Positions 9,641 to 17,118 of a DNA stretch of 47,009 nucleotides are shown here, piece after piece; within the stretch, counting starts at the first letter, position 1; the number at the start of each line of letters is the position of its first letter. Position numbers and translations under genes: made by a program. The stretch spans positions 1-47,009 of the IMG/VR virus record IMGVR_UViG_3300001769_000019. One strand, 5' to 3'. Below the pieces are notes generated by a model that worked only from the letters and a program-made list of their open reading frames with translations, was not told the DNA's origin and made no database searches. Source of the stretch: a virus.

Positions 9641-10224
9641 ATTTGTTCGATTAGCTCAACGTAGTGCGAACCCCAGCGCGCTTTATTTGCGGTAGTGGCA
9701 TCGCTATCGCGACCGGTCATTGAAACCTGAAACTCCACAGCATCACCGTACTTTACCGACGATGGCGCAAGATGATTTTGGATTAATGCTTGAGTAAGCT
9801 TCACTTCAACGTGCCCTGAAGAATTAGCGTTCGCATCCTCAAGAACGCGATACGCTTTTTTGCTACCAGTTATTTGGAGAAAATCGCCCGCTATTACTGC
9901 GTCGACTTCGTTAGGTTGCGCACCCGCCAATATGATTGTGGAAGCCCCTTTGTTCGCAGCCTGATACACATAGAGCCCTGTCTGGGCTCTATGTGAAATC
10001 ATTGGGTTCACTAAGGCGAACACTTCAAATTCACCTTGGTAGCTATCGAGCACCGCATCTATTCGCGAGAACTCTCGATAGATCTTCATTTGAGATTGCA
10101 GGCTAAACTGGTAGTAAGGTTCTTTGCTGCTTTTGGAGCGATAGCGCCTTAATCGCGCTTTTGGAATAATCGTGTGGCTTATCAACTCAGCCTGGATTGA
10201 TTCAAAATCATTAGTTGGAAACAT
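9637..10224 (-). CDS. Tail tip region protein, function unknown
   Basis: Protein of 195 residues located between tape measure and the gpL-like gene, where a distal-tail or tip protein is expected. Composition is alternating beta (VFALVNPMIS, STIILAGAQPNEVDAVIAGDFLQITGSKKAYRVLE) with a C-terminal strand DAVEFQVSMTG. I do not recognise a specific family. It starts one base into the stop of the tape-measure gene and overlaps the next gene. It contains a perfect 12-bp inverted repeat inside the coding region (9967-9995). Confidence 0.6.
   Translation of the reverse strand: MFPTNDFESIQAELISHTIIPKARLRRYRSKSSKEPYYQFSLQSQMKIYREFSRIDAVLDSYQGEFEVFALVNPMISHRAQTGLYVYQAANKGASTIILAGAQPNEVDAVIAGDFLQITGSKKAYRVLEDANANSSGHVEVKLTQALIQNHLAPSSVKYGDAVEFQVSMTGRDSDATTANKARWGSHYVELIEQI
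9967..9995. repeat. Perfect 12-bp inverted repeat with 5-nt loop inside a tail gene
   Basis: Arms CACATAGAGCCC (9967-9978) and GGGCTCTATGTG (9984-9995) are exact reverse complements, separated by TGTCT. There is no U-tract on either strand, so it does not look like an intrinsic terminator. It lies mid-gene in the 195-residue tail-tip gene. Confidence 0.85.
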
Positions 10225-12161
10225 TAACGAGGCCTTTGCAGTTGTGCTTGCACTTTGCGTATAAACTGTTTTGGTAGCTTATCAACGCGAGAAAGCATTT
10301 CTTCAGGGGAAAAATTGCCGCCATTGAACGTGATAGGTGCATTAATGCTCACCCCCTCACCTTGACCTCGGGTTAAGTCGATTACTTTTTCACGCGGGTG
10401 AAGCATGGCTAACTTACCGCCCTTTCCATCCATGCCACCGATACGAGCACCGGAACCAGTAAAACCACCACCGTCATAGGAGGCAACCGCGGCGCTGGCA
10501 GATAATCCGGCTATCGCTGCGGCGATTGGTTGTGTGATAGAGAGTGCGGTACCCATGGCAGCTGGCGCCATTGCGGGGCCAACAATTGGAATCGCAGCCG
10601 TACTCTGGAACGCGTTAAGACCTGCCATCAATGATGATGCTTGGGCATTCAGCGCTAAACCTGATGCGCCAGCTACTGCTGCACTTTTACCCACAAACAT
10701 TTGAACAAGCTGATACGCCAACCATTGCGCGGCCATTTGACCAAGCGCGTTTACAACGCTTCGAGCCATACCTTGCATTACGCCTTGGAAAGCATCACCC
10801 AAGTTTTCAGAATCGAAAACAACCGACTCTAAGGCATCACCCATCTGCCCAGAAAAATTCTCAATCGTGGTGGCTGAAAGCTCATCAAAGTTTGTTAAAT
10901 TAGACTGCGCAGCTTCAAGCCAGCTCTCCCAGAAAGATTGGTTTCCTTCTTGAAGGTTTTCATAAGCTGTGAAACCTCGCTGCTCGAAGTTCTCCCAGAA
11001 CATGCCAGCGTTTTCTGCCATGGACTCATCAAAGCTAAATGCATTAGCGTTAATGTCATCAATGAGAGCAAGACTATTGAGAAAAGAGTGCTCTACTTCT
11101 TTGGTGGCTTCTTCGACCTGCTTTGTAATTGGTGTGGTATCAATATTTGTTGCGGCGCCAGATAAATCAAAAGGATTTTCTAGCCCCTTAAAAATATCGT
11201 CGGTTTCACCATAACCAAGCTCATATTCAATTGGCTCACCTTTAATTTTTCTGGTGAGCTTGTCATACTGATCAGATAGGTATTCTGCTCGCTGCGCCAA
11301 CTTATCCATTTCAGCAGTATCGACATTGGCACCAACTGCTTCTTTAAATTGAAGAAATGAAAGTTTTGCCTCAGTGACGAACTTGTCAATTTCAATAAAG
11401 TCGCGCTCGAAACGAACAATAGAGCCTGTATAAAAATCGTTTATTGCTTCACCGATATCGGCTAAAGGCTCTACGAAAGCTGACGCTAAGCTAAACTTTA
11501 ACTTTTGCCCTGCCGCTTCTAGGCGTGCCATTTCATCAGAGAGATCTTTGACCTTAGTTACATCGGTTTCCGATATAGCTAGGTTTAGATCTCTGTATTC
11601 CTGCGCTAAGTCATTTACAACTTTTCCATTGTTTTCTAATGCAGGAATTAAAAGCGTGGCATCATTGGCAAGCGACTCCATGTAGAATACTTGCTCTTTG
11701 GCTGATACGTTCGCATCGTCCATTGCCTTTTTAACAGCAATAAGGACTTCGCTGCTTGAAAGGTTTTTCAATGCATCAGCGGTCAATCCGACCTTGGGTG
11801 CAACTTGCTCGAAGAAGTCTTTGAACGGGCCTGCACCTGTAGCTAGGAAATCACCCAGTTTGTCTTGAACATCTTTCGAAATATCAGCGAACTTTTCTTG
11901 GCTGATATTGAACTGCCCATAGGCGTAACTTAGCGCCTGAAACTCTTCAACAGTAACGCCAGCAAGCTTGGCTTGGGCGTCCAACTCTTTCGCTGAGTTA
12001 ACTGCACTACTTGCCATTACCGCAAAAGAAGCAGTAACGCCAGCTACTGCAGCTGCGGTAGTAACTGCCTGCTTGGTTACCGTTCCTAGCTTTGAGTTGA
12101 TCGCGGTGAAAGCCTGCGCGGTTTTATCCTGCGCTGAGATAATAAATTCGTATTTACTCAC
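10224..12161 (-). CDS. Tail tape measure protein
   Basis: Protein of 645 residues starting on a GTG (MSKYEFIISAQDKTAQAF), an opening typical of tape measure proteins. Residues about 30-60 are a hydrophobic Ala-rich helix; the middle is long helical and coiled-coil; residues about 480-570 are hydrophobic, consistent with the membrane-interacting part used in DNA ejection. The C-terminus has the family's usual SYDGGGFTGSG and LHPREKVIDLTRGQ. Length would suggest a tail of roughly 100 nm by the usual 0.15 nm per residue rule (inference). Its start overlaps the end of the frameshifted chaperone by 8 bases. Confidence 0.92.
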   Translation of the reverse strand: MSKYEFIISAQDKTAQAFTAINSKLGTVTKQAVTTAAAVAGVTASFAVMASSAVNSAKELDAQAKLAGVTVEEFQALSYAYGQFNISQEKFADISKDVQDKLGDFLATGAGPFKDFFEQVAPKVGLTADALKNLSSSEVLIAVKKAMDDANVSAKEQVFYMESLANDATLLIPALENNGKVVNDLAQEYRDLNLAISETDVTKVKDLSDEMARLEAAGQKLKFSLASAFVEPLADIGEAINDFYTGSIVRFERDFIEIDKFVTEAKLSFLQFKEAVGANVDTAEMDKLAQRAEYLSDQYDKLTRKIKGEPIEYELGYGETDDIFKGLENPFDLSGAATNIDTTPITKQVEEATKEVEHSFLNSLALIDDINANAFSFDESMAENAGMFWENFEQRGFTAYENLQEGNQSFWESWLEAAQSNLTNFDELSATTIENFSGQMGDALESVVFDSENLGDAFQGVMQGMARSVVNALGQMAAQWLAYQLVQMFVGKSAAVAGASGLALNAQASSLMAGLNAFQSTAAIPIVGPAMAPAAMGTALSITQPIAAAIAGLSASAAVASYDGGGFTGSGARIGGMDGKGGKLAMLHPREKVIDLTRGQGEGVSINAPITFNGGNFSPEEMLSRVDKLPKQFIRKVQAQLQRPR

Positions 12162-12800
12162 TATTCACCTGATTATCAATTATTCGCATGGCTTCAAGGT
12201 ATTTGTGTGGCTGTTCGAGAACGCCACCTGACAGGCACAGTTGCCCCTGCTTGTAAAAGCCATAGAGATTTAAAAGGTTGTTACTTTGCGGTGTTACTTG
12301 ACCTAGAGGGCAAATGCGGGTTGATTCAATTTTGCCATCTATTTTTATATCCCATTTATCGAAGGGTGCGGGGTTAGTTTCGTCGCAGTGCCTACCCCAT
12401 GTGCAATTGTCGCAATTAAACGCATCACGTTTTTTAGCAACTTCTACTGCGATAATTAGTTTTTTCTTTCTGACTCTGCCAGCGCTGACTTGTTATAAAT
12501 GGCCTGTGCTACGTGAACGAGATCTAATGCGGGAATTTTTGAAATCTGCGAGGCATCCTCTAAACCATAAGTAAGAAGTAACTTCACACCTACCGAATTC
12601 ATTTTGTTAATACCGTTTTTAACCTCGTGACCATCCATCATTACTTCCATGAACTGAAGCGAATTAAGTGGCTTAATGCGGTAGCCTTTGGCGTTATCTT
12701 TAAGCAAAGGCTTTTCATCAGCGCCTTTAATTAGCTCTCCATCATCATTCCTTTGATAAGCGCTCAGTGGATAGTGAGTTTCAACTGCTAGTGCTTGCAT
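12154..12800 (-). CDS. Tail assembly chaperone long form (gpGT-like), by -1 frameshift
   Basis: The 114-residue chaperone ends with codons AGA AAA AAC TAA. A slip of -1 on A_AAA_AAC opens an uninterrupted 101-codon frame running to a stop at 12154-12156, giving a product of about 215 residues. The extension begins LIIAVEVAKKRDAFN and has a Cys motif CDNCTWGRHC followed by a later CPL and CLSGG; there is no usable start codon early in this frame, so it can only be made by frameshift. This is the same layout as lambda G/GT, in which the long form recruits the tape measure. The extension ends 8 bases inside the tape-measure gene. Confidence 0.85.
12456..12800 (-). CDS. Tail assembly chaperone short form (gpG-like)
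   Basis: Protein of 114 residues between the tail tube gene and the tape measure, the invariant place for the tail assembly chaperone. It is mostly helical and contains RIKPLNSLQFMEVMMDG and a C-terminal helix ALDLVHVAQAIYN. Sequence identity to lambda gpG is not evident, so the call rests on position, size and the canonical slippery heptamer at its 3' end. It would coat the tape measure during tail assembly together with the frameshifted form. Confidence 0.8.
   Translation of the reverse strand: MQALAVETHYPLSAYQRNDDGELIKGADEKPLLKDNAKGYRIKPLNSLQFMEVMMDGHEVKNGINKMNSVGVKLLLTYGLEDASQISKIPALDLVHVAQAIYNKSALAESERKN
12459..12465 (-). promoter_or_regulatory. Programmed -1 ribosomal frameshift slippery site A_AAA_AAC
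   Basis: On the - strand the heptamer AAAAAAC sits in frame as A_AAA_AAC directly before the TAA stop of the chaperone. It fits the X_XXY_YYZ rule exactly. The -1 frame stays open for 101 codons. Confidence 0.85.
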
Positions 12801-12809
12801 GATAAATCC

Positions 12810-13727
12810 TTACTTAAACTCAATAGTGAATTCGTCATCACCCAGCGTTTCGTGCGCGCCGTAGGTTAAGTCATCAGTTCTTCGCTGATCACGCTCACCC
12901 GCTGAAATATCTCGAATCCCCACCTTCGCACTAACATTCCAAATGTTACCCGCCACTTTGCCTACATCGCCGGTAGTCATATCCATAAGCTCACCGTTTT
13001 TAAACTTCGTTTCGAAGTCGATCACGGAAATCTTTTGCGCTTCAGGGTCAATCGAGCCATTCGGGTCACGCTTTGATATTTCTACTTGCGCATAACCATC
13101 TGCTTCACGGACATTGCCAGGTGTAGAAATCGTGTTACCGAATGCTAATGAGAAAGAATTAATGATTGCGTCATAGCCACCGATAGAGAAAGGAACTTCA
13201 ATAAACGGGCGTGGAACAGTTGCGTTGTATGCGAGTGCTGGGAAGTTTTGGTCAACACGACCAGCATCCTTTCCAGTAAATTCAAACTGGATTGTGCCTA
13301 AACCGCCGGCTTCTGCGTTAATTGTTGCTGTGCCTTTGGCGCCAATAATTTTATTTAAACGGCCATCTTGGTAGTAATAAATGGTGCAGGACTCATGGCC
13401 TTCAGATACTGGCTGATAGATTACACTCGCGCCGATAGTCTCAGACAAACCACAACAGCGTAATGCTTGACCAATTTCAGGAGCAACGCCAGCGGTACCG
13501 GAACCTTTCATTTCTGCGGTGAAAGTTAGTTTTTTAAGCGTACCCGCAAAGATAGATTGTTCAGTTGAAATGGTAGGCTTAATAAGGGGGCGCTCAACCA
13601 TTCGCAAACCTTCATTTGCGTAACTTAACTCTGAAACTAAAATGGCATCAGCTGATGGATCTGGCGCGGCTTCAACACCTTGGGTGGTTTCAATTTTTAA
13701 GGCAATGGCCTCTTTAGTAGTAAGCAT
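12810..13727 (-). CDS. Major tail tube protein
   Basis: Protein of 305 residues; fits the phage tail tube family. It is beta-rich, opens MLTTKEAIALKIETTQGVEA (typical start of this family), and contains the GSGTAGVAPEIGQALRCCGL segment seen in many siphophage tail tube proteins, plus a Gly/Asp-rich C-terminal domain. It lies between tail completion genes and the chaperone, matching lambda gpV in order. Its ribosome site (AGAGGA) lies within the end of the 26-codon ORF upstream. Confidence 0.88.
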   Translation of the reverse strand: MLTTKEAIALKIETTQGVEAAPDPSADAILVSELSYANEGLRMVERPLIKPTISTEQSIFAGTLKKLTFTAEMKGSGTAGVAPEIGQALRCCGLSETIGASVIYQPVSEGHESCTIYYYQDGRLNKIIGAKGTATINAEAGGLGTIQFEFTGKDAGRVDQNFPALAYNATVPRPFIEVPFSIGGYDAIINSFSLAFGNTISTPGNVREADGYAQVEISKRDPNGSIDPEAQKISVIDFETKFKNGELMDMTTGDVGKVAGNIWNVSAKVGIRDISAGERDQRRTDDLTYGAHETLGDDEFTIEFK

Positions 13728-13729
13728 GC

Positions 13730-13810
13730 TCAGTCCTCTTTACTTTGCTTCTTTGGAGCCGGTGCCTTGGTGCTACCGCCTTTACGTGTTCTGAATTCGC
13801 GCTTTTTCAT
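13730..13810 (-). CDS. Small basic peptide, 26 residues
   Basis: A short open frame (MKKREFRTRKGGSTKAPAPK and six more residues) lies between a terminator and the tail tube gene. It has a good ribosome site (AGGTGA) 6 bases upstream and ends 2 bases before the tail tube ATG, so it could couple translation to that gene. It is strongly basic and probably disordered. It may be a real small protein or only a leader. No family is recognised. Confidence 0.4.
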   Translation of the reverse strand: MKKREFRTRKGGSTKAPAPKKQSKED

Positions 13811-13822
13811 GTCTTCACCTAC

Positions 13823-13846
13823 AAAAAAACCCGCTCAGTGGCGGGT
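13823..13846 (-). terminator. Intrinsic terminator (second of a tandem pair)
   Basis: On the - strand: ACCCGC, a 6-nt loop, GCGGGT, then seven T. It lies just before the 26-codon ORF and the tail tube gene. Together with the one at 13861 it isolates the lipoprotein gene from the downstream tail genes. Confidence 0.8.
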
Positions 13847-13860
13847 GAATTACGGGCAAT

Positions 13861-13881
13861 AAAAAACCCGCCGAGGCGGGT
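13861..13881 (-). terminator. Intrinsic terminator after the lipoprotein gene
   Basis: On the - strand: ACCCGCC, short loop, GGCGGGT, then a run of T. It begins about 20 bases after the lipoprotein stop codon. It is followed by a second terminator about 20 bases further on. Confidence 0.85.
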
Positions 13882-13902
13882 CTTGATTGTGATTTTTTAA
13901 AG

Positions 13903-14271
13903 TTACAAGGCGGTAAGGCCCGTCTTAATTTCTTGGGCAGAGTCATTGTAAGAATAACTCGTTACCTTCCCCTCTTTATCAAACCATATTTGCAAGGTTT
14001 GAGTTTGGGTGTCAGCTCCGCCTGCGAAAGCACCTACTACCGGAATAAATGTACTGGCCTTTGTTTGGGCTTGCGTGTAAGTATAAATATAGAATTTCAA
14101 TCCATCAGGTGTAACGCCAGTTGTAAACGGGCTACCTAGATTTGCTCTAACTTCATGTTCTGTAGTTACCCCCTCCTGAATAGATGTTGCGTATTGAGCA
14201 TCTATTTTATTTCCATAAGAGGCACAGGCTGCTAGAAAAAGTGACAGGGCGATAATTAAGATATATTTCAT
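13903..14271 (-). CDS. BamE/OmlA-like lipoprotein (phage moron)
   Basis: Protein of 122 residues with a clear lipoprotein signal: Lys3, a hydrophobic run, and lipobox FLAAC with Cys16. The mature part resembles the SmpA/OmlA (BamE) fold: an early helix with a short turn (SIQEGVTTEHEVRANLGSP), then TPDGLKFYIYTYTQ and TLQIWFDKEGKVTSYSYND. It would be anchored in the outer membrane or its inner leaflet. It sits inside the tail module but has its own sigma70 promoter upstream and two terminators downstream, the hallmark of a moron expressed in the lysogen. A superinfection-exclusion or envelope-modifying role is inferred. Confidence 0.75.
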   Translation of the reverse strand: MKYILIIALSLFLAACASYGNKIDAQYATSIQEGVTTEHEVRANLGSPFTTGVTPDGLKFYIYTYTQAQTKASTFIPVVGAFAGGADTQTQTLQIWFDKEGKVTSYSYNDSAQEIKTGLTAL

Positions 14272-14301
14272 TATTTTCTTCCTTGAACAAAGTGGAGTTT
14301 A

Positions 14302-14330
14302 AATATACGCCAATAATTCAGATGTTACAA
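14302..14330 (-). promoter_or_regulatory. sigma70 promoter for the lipoprotein moron
   Basis: On the - strand: -35 TTGTAA (14325-14330), 17-bp spacer, -10 TATATT (14302-14307). The start of transcription would be near 14295, about 25 bases before the lipoprotein ATG, which has an AAGGAAGA ribosome site. It overlaps the last codons of the gene upstream. Confidence 0.7.
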
Positions 14331-14756
14331 ACTAGGGTCTGCAACATTGGTTCTGTATTTAACAAGCCATGCAACACTAGTCACACTGTTGTATAAGTCA
14401 GAGTCATCGGAACGCTTTGGTTCCTGCTGACCAATGGGGTCGATTTCAGTAACGAAATCTAAACCAAGCGTATAATCTGCCATTAGCGCTTTGTGAATTT
14501 CCTTTCTCACATTTTGTGCTAACGCATCCACATCTTCATCGGTTGAACTAATCGTTATATCTGTATAGACAGTTAATTCCCAATTGATAAACGCACTATT
14601 TTTGTTAGCCACATCATCGGGGCCAATTAATACGCTTATCGATGGGTAATCGTGAGAGTGGCGAGCACCCTTTGTTATCTCTTTCACTGTGCCAGCTGTT
14701 TCTAGTGGTTCAAGTGACGATATAATAGCGTTACGGATAACAATAGCTTTATGCAC
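14325..14756 (-). CDS. Tail terminator/completion protein (gpU-like)
   Basis: Protein of 143 residues. The pattern of an N-terminal helix (MHKAIVIRNAIISSLEPL), a strand YPSISVLIGPDD, ELTVYTDITI, a helix DALAQNVRKEIHKAL, and a C-terminal strand SVTSVAWLVKYRT fits the minor tail protein U / tail-terminator fold. This caps the tail for head joining. It lies between the FII-like connector and the tail tube gene (with a moron inserted after it), the lambda order. The call rests on fold pattern and order. Confidence 0.65.
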   Translation of the reverse strand: MHKAIVIRNAIISSLEPLETAGTVKEITKGARHSHDYPSISVLIGPDDVANKNSAFINWELTVYTDITISSTDEDVDALAQNVRKEIHKALMADYTLGLDFVTEIDPIGQQEPKRSDDSDLYNSVTSVAWLVKYRTNVADPSL

Positions 14757-15033
14757 TCTTTAACTCCAAGTCCACTAACGGTTCGTCAATATCCGGTATA
14801 TAAGTGACAACGTAACTACGGTTACGAACCACAATAGAATCACCTTTTTTAAAGCGGACCATATCTTCTTTTTTAACAGAGAGCGTAGTCTTCCTAAAAA
14901 GACCCGCTTCCTCTTCGAATGTTTCATCATCAAAGATAGCCCTAACTTCGACGCCATTGATAAAAATTGGCTCACCGAAGTGTTCAAGGCACTCATCACC
15001 TAGCGAAGCTAGAGCCTCTTTGAAATTAAACAT
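14749..15033 (-). CDS. Head-tail connector (gpFII-like)
   Basis: Protein of 94 residues, size close to lambda gpFII (117). It has the family's beta pattern: GEPIFINGVEVRAIFDDE, TTLSVKKEDMVRFKKGDSI, and a C-terminal VRNRSYVVTYIPDIDEPLVD. It joins the completed head to the tail. It overlaps the gpU-like gene by 8 bases and follows the 83-residue gene. Confidence 0.7.
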   Translation of the reverse strand: MFNFKEALASLGDECLEHFGEPIFINGVEVRAIFDDETFEEEAGLFRKTTLSVKKEDMVRFKKGDSIVVRNRSYVVTYIPDIDEPLVDLELKSA

Positions 15034-15038
15034 CTAAA

Positions 15039-15290
15039 CTACTCTTCGCCGTCTTCTTCGCTGTTCGCAGACTCTTTACTAACGGCCACCAAGCCGCCTT
15101 CAATTAGTCCTTTCGCTACCGATTCAATAAGCAAGTGTGAGCCGGGCTTGAGAGGTTCCGCACCTGGCATAAGCTGAACAGTTTTAGAAAGGTAAACTTC
15201 CATCTTGCTCTCAGTTGTAACTTTTGAGTTTGTGCTATTAGCATCTTTAGCTGCGGCTGCCGCTTTTTGCTTTGCTGTTTGAGCTGTCAT
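15039..15290 (-). CDS. Small head-module protein, possibly gpFI-like
   Basis: Protein of 83 residues between major capsid and FII-like connector, where lambda has FI. The N-terminus is Ala/Lys-rich and helical or disordered (QTAKQKAAAAAKDANS); the middle holds VQLMPGAEPLKPGSHLLIESVAKGL; the end is acidic. No sequence identity to FI is obvious, so the name is positional only. A perfect hairpin (15302-15320) separates it from the capsid gene. Confidence 0.5.
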   Translation of the reverse strand: MTAQTAKQKAAAAAKDANSTNSKVTTESKMEVYLSKTVQLMPGAEPLKPGSHLLIESVAKGLIEGGLVAVSKESANSEEDGEE

Positions 15291-15301
15291 AAATAACCTT
15301 T

Positions 15302-15320
15302 AGGCGGGATAAACCCGCCT
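15302..15320 (-). other. Intercistronic hairpin between capsid and downstream gene
   Basis: AGGCGGG, 5-nt loop, CCCGCCT: a perfect 7-bp stem without a U-tract, lying between the capsid stop and the next start. It probably stabilises or processes the capsid mRNA and could set different expression of the flanking genes. Confidence 0.7.
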
Positions 15321-15330
15321 GATTAGAAAA

Positions 15331-16362
15331 TTAAAGGACCGTTACATCAACGAACGCGTTTGGATCAGGCGTAACCATTAGTGGCGCTGATTGCGTCATG
15401 ATGTACTCAACCGATGGGTCAGGTTGCTTCCAGTTTTTTGGATAGCGAGAAGCAGACACAATACCTTCGTCGTTGGCGTCTACATCTTGGATTGCGCCAT
15501 AACAGCGAACGCCATCATAAGATGAGTTACCAAGAAGGATTTTGTTGACCGGCATGTAATACTCTTTATTGTCATTTTCAGGGTTGATGTACTGACCTGT
15601 GTAAACCCAAATCGCAACATCACCAAAGTAACCTTTAAAGCTCACAACCATGCCAAGATCTTTGGTTGCAGTTTCCATTTCTGAAGAACTGCCGCGGCTA
15701 GAATCTAGGTTATCTTTTACAGACTTGAACGAGTAGAACTTAGACCATGCCGTTTTACCCATAACAATGGTGTTAATGTTACCGGTTGCTTTTTCTGCCC
15801 AATTAGTAATGTCATCGGTTGGGTCATAAGTTTCAGGGTCTACAGCATCCCACTTAGCAGCACCTGAAAGAATAATGCTGTTGTCAGCACTGCGGCCAAA
15901 ATCGACAACCTGTTTAGGGTAGTCTTCGCCTTCTACGGTAACTGAACCAGTAAGCACAGCTTGCGCGGCCATCCATTCTTCACGAGCAGTGATTGCTTTG
16001 TCTTGGCGCTCAAGCAAATCAACAACCGTAGCTTGTTTGCGCTGCGCTGGTGTTAACTCACCCAAATATGATTCACCTGGGCGGCGTTTTAAGTTATTCG
16101 ATGGCTTAACCGCATGCTTCGGTTTAACGTAAGCTGGTGTGAATTTCTTAAGCTCGCCGCCTTTTTCTTTATGCACCTTACCAGCAATCACTGGTGATAC
16201 GAACGGCGCCATAACAACATCGTCATGGATTTTGTCGAAGTGGATGCTTTCATCAGGCGATATAACAACACTGCCAAAGAACAAACGCAAAAAGAAAGGG
16301 TCAAATTTGCCCATTGTCGAAACAATTGAAAGCATTGTGCTAGTTGCTAGAGGGGTAAACAT
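15331..16362 (-). CDS. E: Major capsid protein (lambda gpE family)
   Basis: Protein of 343 residues, equal to lambda gpE in length (341). Features of the family: N-terminal LATSTMLSIVSTMGKFDPFFLRLFF, VIAGKVHKEKGGELKKFTPAYVKPKH, PGESYLGELTPAQRKQATV, ARE(E)WMAAQAVLTGSVTVEG, and a C-terminal QSAPLMVTPDPNAFVDVTVL. It forms the HK97-fold icosahedral shell. Neighbours are decoration protein D upstream and FI/FII-like genes downstream, the exact lambda order. Confidence 0.95.
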   Translation of the reverse strand: MFTPLATSTMLSIVSTMGKFDPFFLRLFFGSVVISPDESIHFDKIHDDVVMAPFVSPVIAGKVHKEKGGELKKFTPAYVKPKHAVKPSNNLKRRPGESYLGELTPAQRKQATVVDLLERQDKAITAREEWMAAQAVLTGSVTVEGEDYPKQVVDFGRSADNSIILSGAAKWDAVDPETYDPTDDITNWAEKATGNINTIVMGKTAWSKFYSFKSVKDNLDSSRGSSSEMETATKDLGMVVSFKGYFGDVAIWVYTGQYINPENDNKEYYMPVNKILLGNSSYDGVRCYGAIQDVDANDEGIVSASRYPKNWKQPDPSVEYIMTQSAPLMVTPDPNAFVDVTVL

Positions 16363-16374
16363 TGTGCGCGCTCC

Positions 16375-16734
16375 TTATAAAACGGCTGATTGTTTTTGCA
16401 GGCTGATTGGTGTACCCACAAAAGCAGTTAATTTTTTAGTGGCATCAAAGTTTGCATGCCAGTTCAATTGTTCAGGGTCGAATGTTCCCGACTTAATCAC
16501 CTGCGCTTGTGTATCACCGCCAGACGCATCAACAGCTTGTGCAGTTAGGTAAACTGCTGTTTGGCTACCGTTAGTAGCTGAAGGGTTACACTCAACGAAC
16601 TTACCAGTAGAGGTAACTTGACCAAGCGGGGTATTTGCTGGCAGGTTCTGACCAGACGCGATAGTTACGCTAGTAGTAGCGATTTCATCACTGCCAGAGA
16701 CAGGATGATCATAGTTGTAAGATTCAGTAGTCAT
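16375..16734 (-). CDS. D: Head decoration protein (gpD family)
   Basis: Protein of 119 residues (lambda gpD is 110). It contains the decoration-protein landmarks SVTIASGQNLPANTPLGQVT, then an Ala-rich strand, and GGDTQAQVIKSGTFDPEQLNW with a C-terminal GTPISLQK. It would trimerise on the expanded capsid to stabilise it after packaging. It abuts the protease/scaffold gene and precedes the capsid gene. Confidence 0.92.
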   Translation of the reverse strand: MTTESYNYDHPVSGSDEIATTSVTIASGQNLPANTPLGQVTSTGKFVECNPSATNGSQTAVYLTAQAVDASGGDTQAQVIKSGTFDPEQLNWHANFDATKKLTAFVGTPISLQKQSAVL

Positions 16735-17118
16735 TTACTTTGCTCCGGTAGCAGTTTTGTAAGATTGAACGAACTGTTCTGCCTCTGAAGGTTCAGAGTC
16801 TTCAGCAACAGCCGCGATGTTTGGTTGCTCAGTATTAGCCATCGCAACATCAAGCGCATTACCCTGTTCAGCGCTAGCTGATTGTTGTGGGGCCTTAGCT
16901 AAAACGCCAAGCGCTTGCTCTACTGACATATCAGTATCAAATGCCAAGTGGTGAGCTAAGTCTTTTCGACCTTCAGCCGCTTCAGCCGTGATAATGGCTT
17001 TACAACGTGCTTGGTGGTCTACCGTATTTTCAGTTGTAGCAGTAGCTGGCGTAGCAGCTTGGGCTTCTTCACCGGCAGTTACCGACTCAGTTGCCACCGA
17101 AGTAGATTGTTCACTCAT
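16735..17118 (-). CDS. Internal head scaffold (Nu3-like), in-frame start within C
   Basis: In-frame ATG at 17118-17116 with a CGGAG ribosome site 7 bases upstream gives a 127-residue protein identical to the C-terminus of the protease (MSEQSTSVATESVTAGEEAQ onward). It is acidic, Ala/Thr/Glu-rich and helical, as expected for a scaffold that fills the prohead and is then removed. The nested arrangement is that of lambda C/Nu3. Confidence 0.75.
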   Translation of the reverse strand: MSEQSTSVATESVTAGEEAQAATPATATTENTVDHQARCKAIITAEAAEGRKDLAHHLAFDTDMSVEQALGVLAKAPQQSASAEQGNALDVAMANTEQPNIAAVAEDSEPSEAEQFVQSYKTATGAK

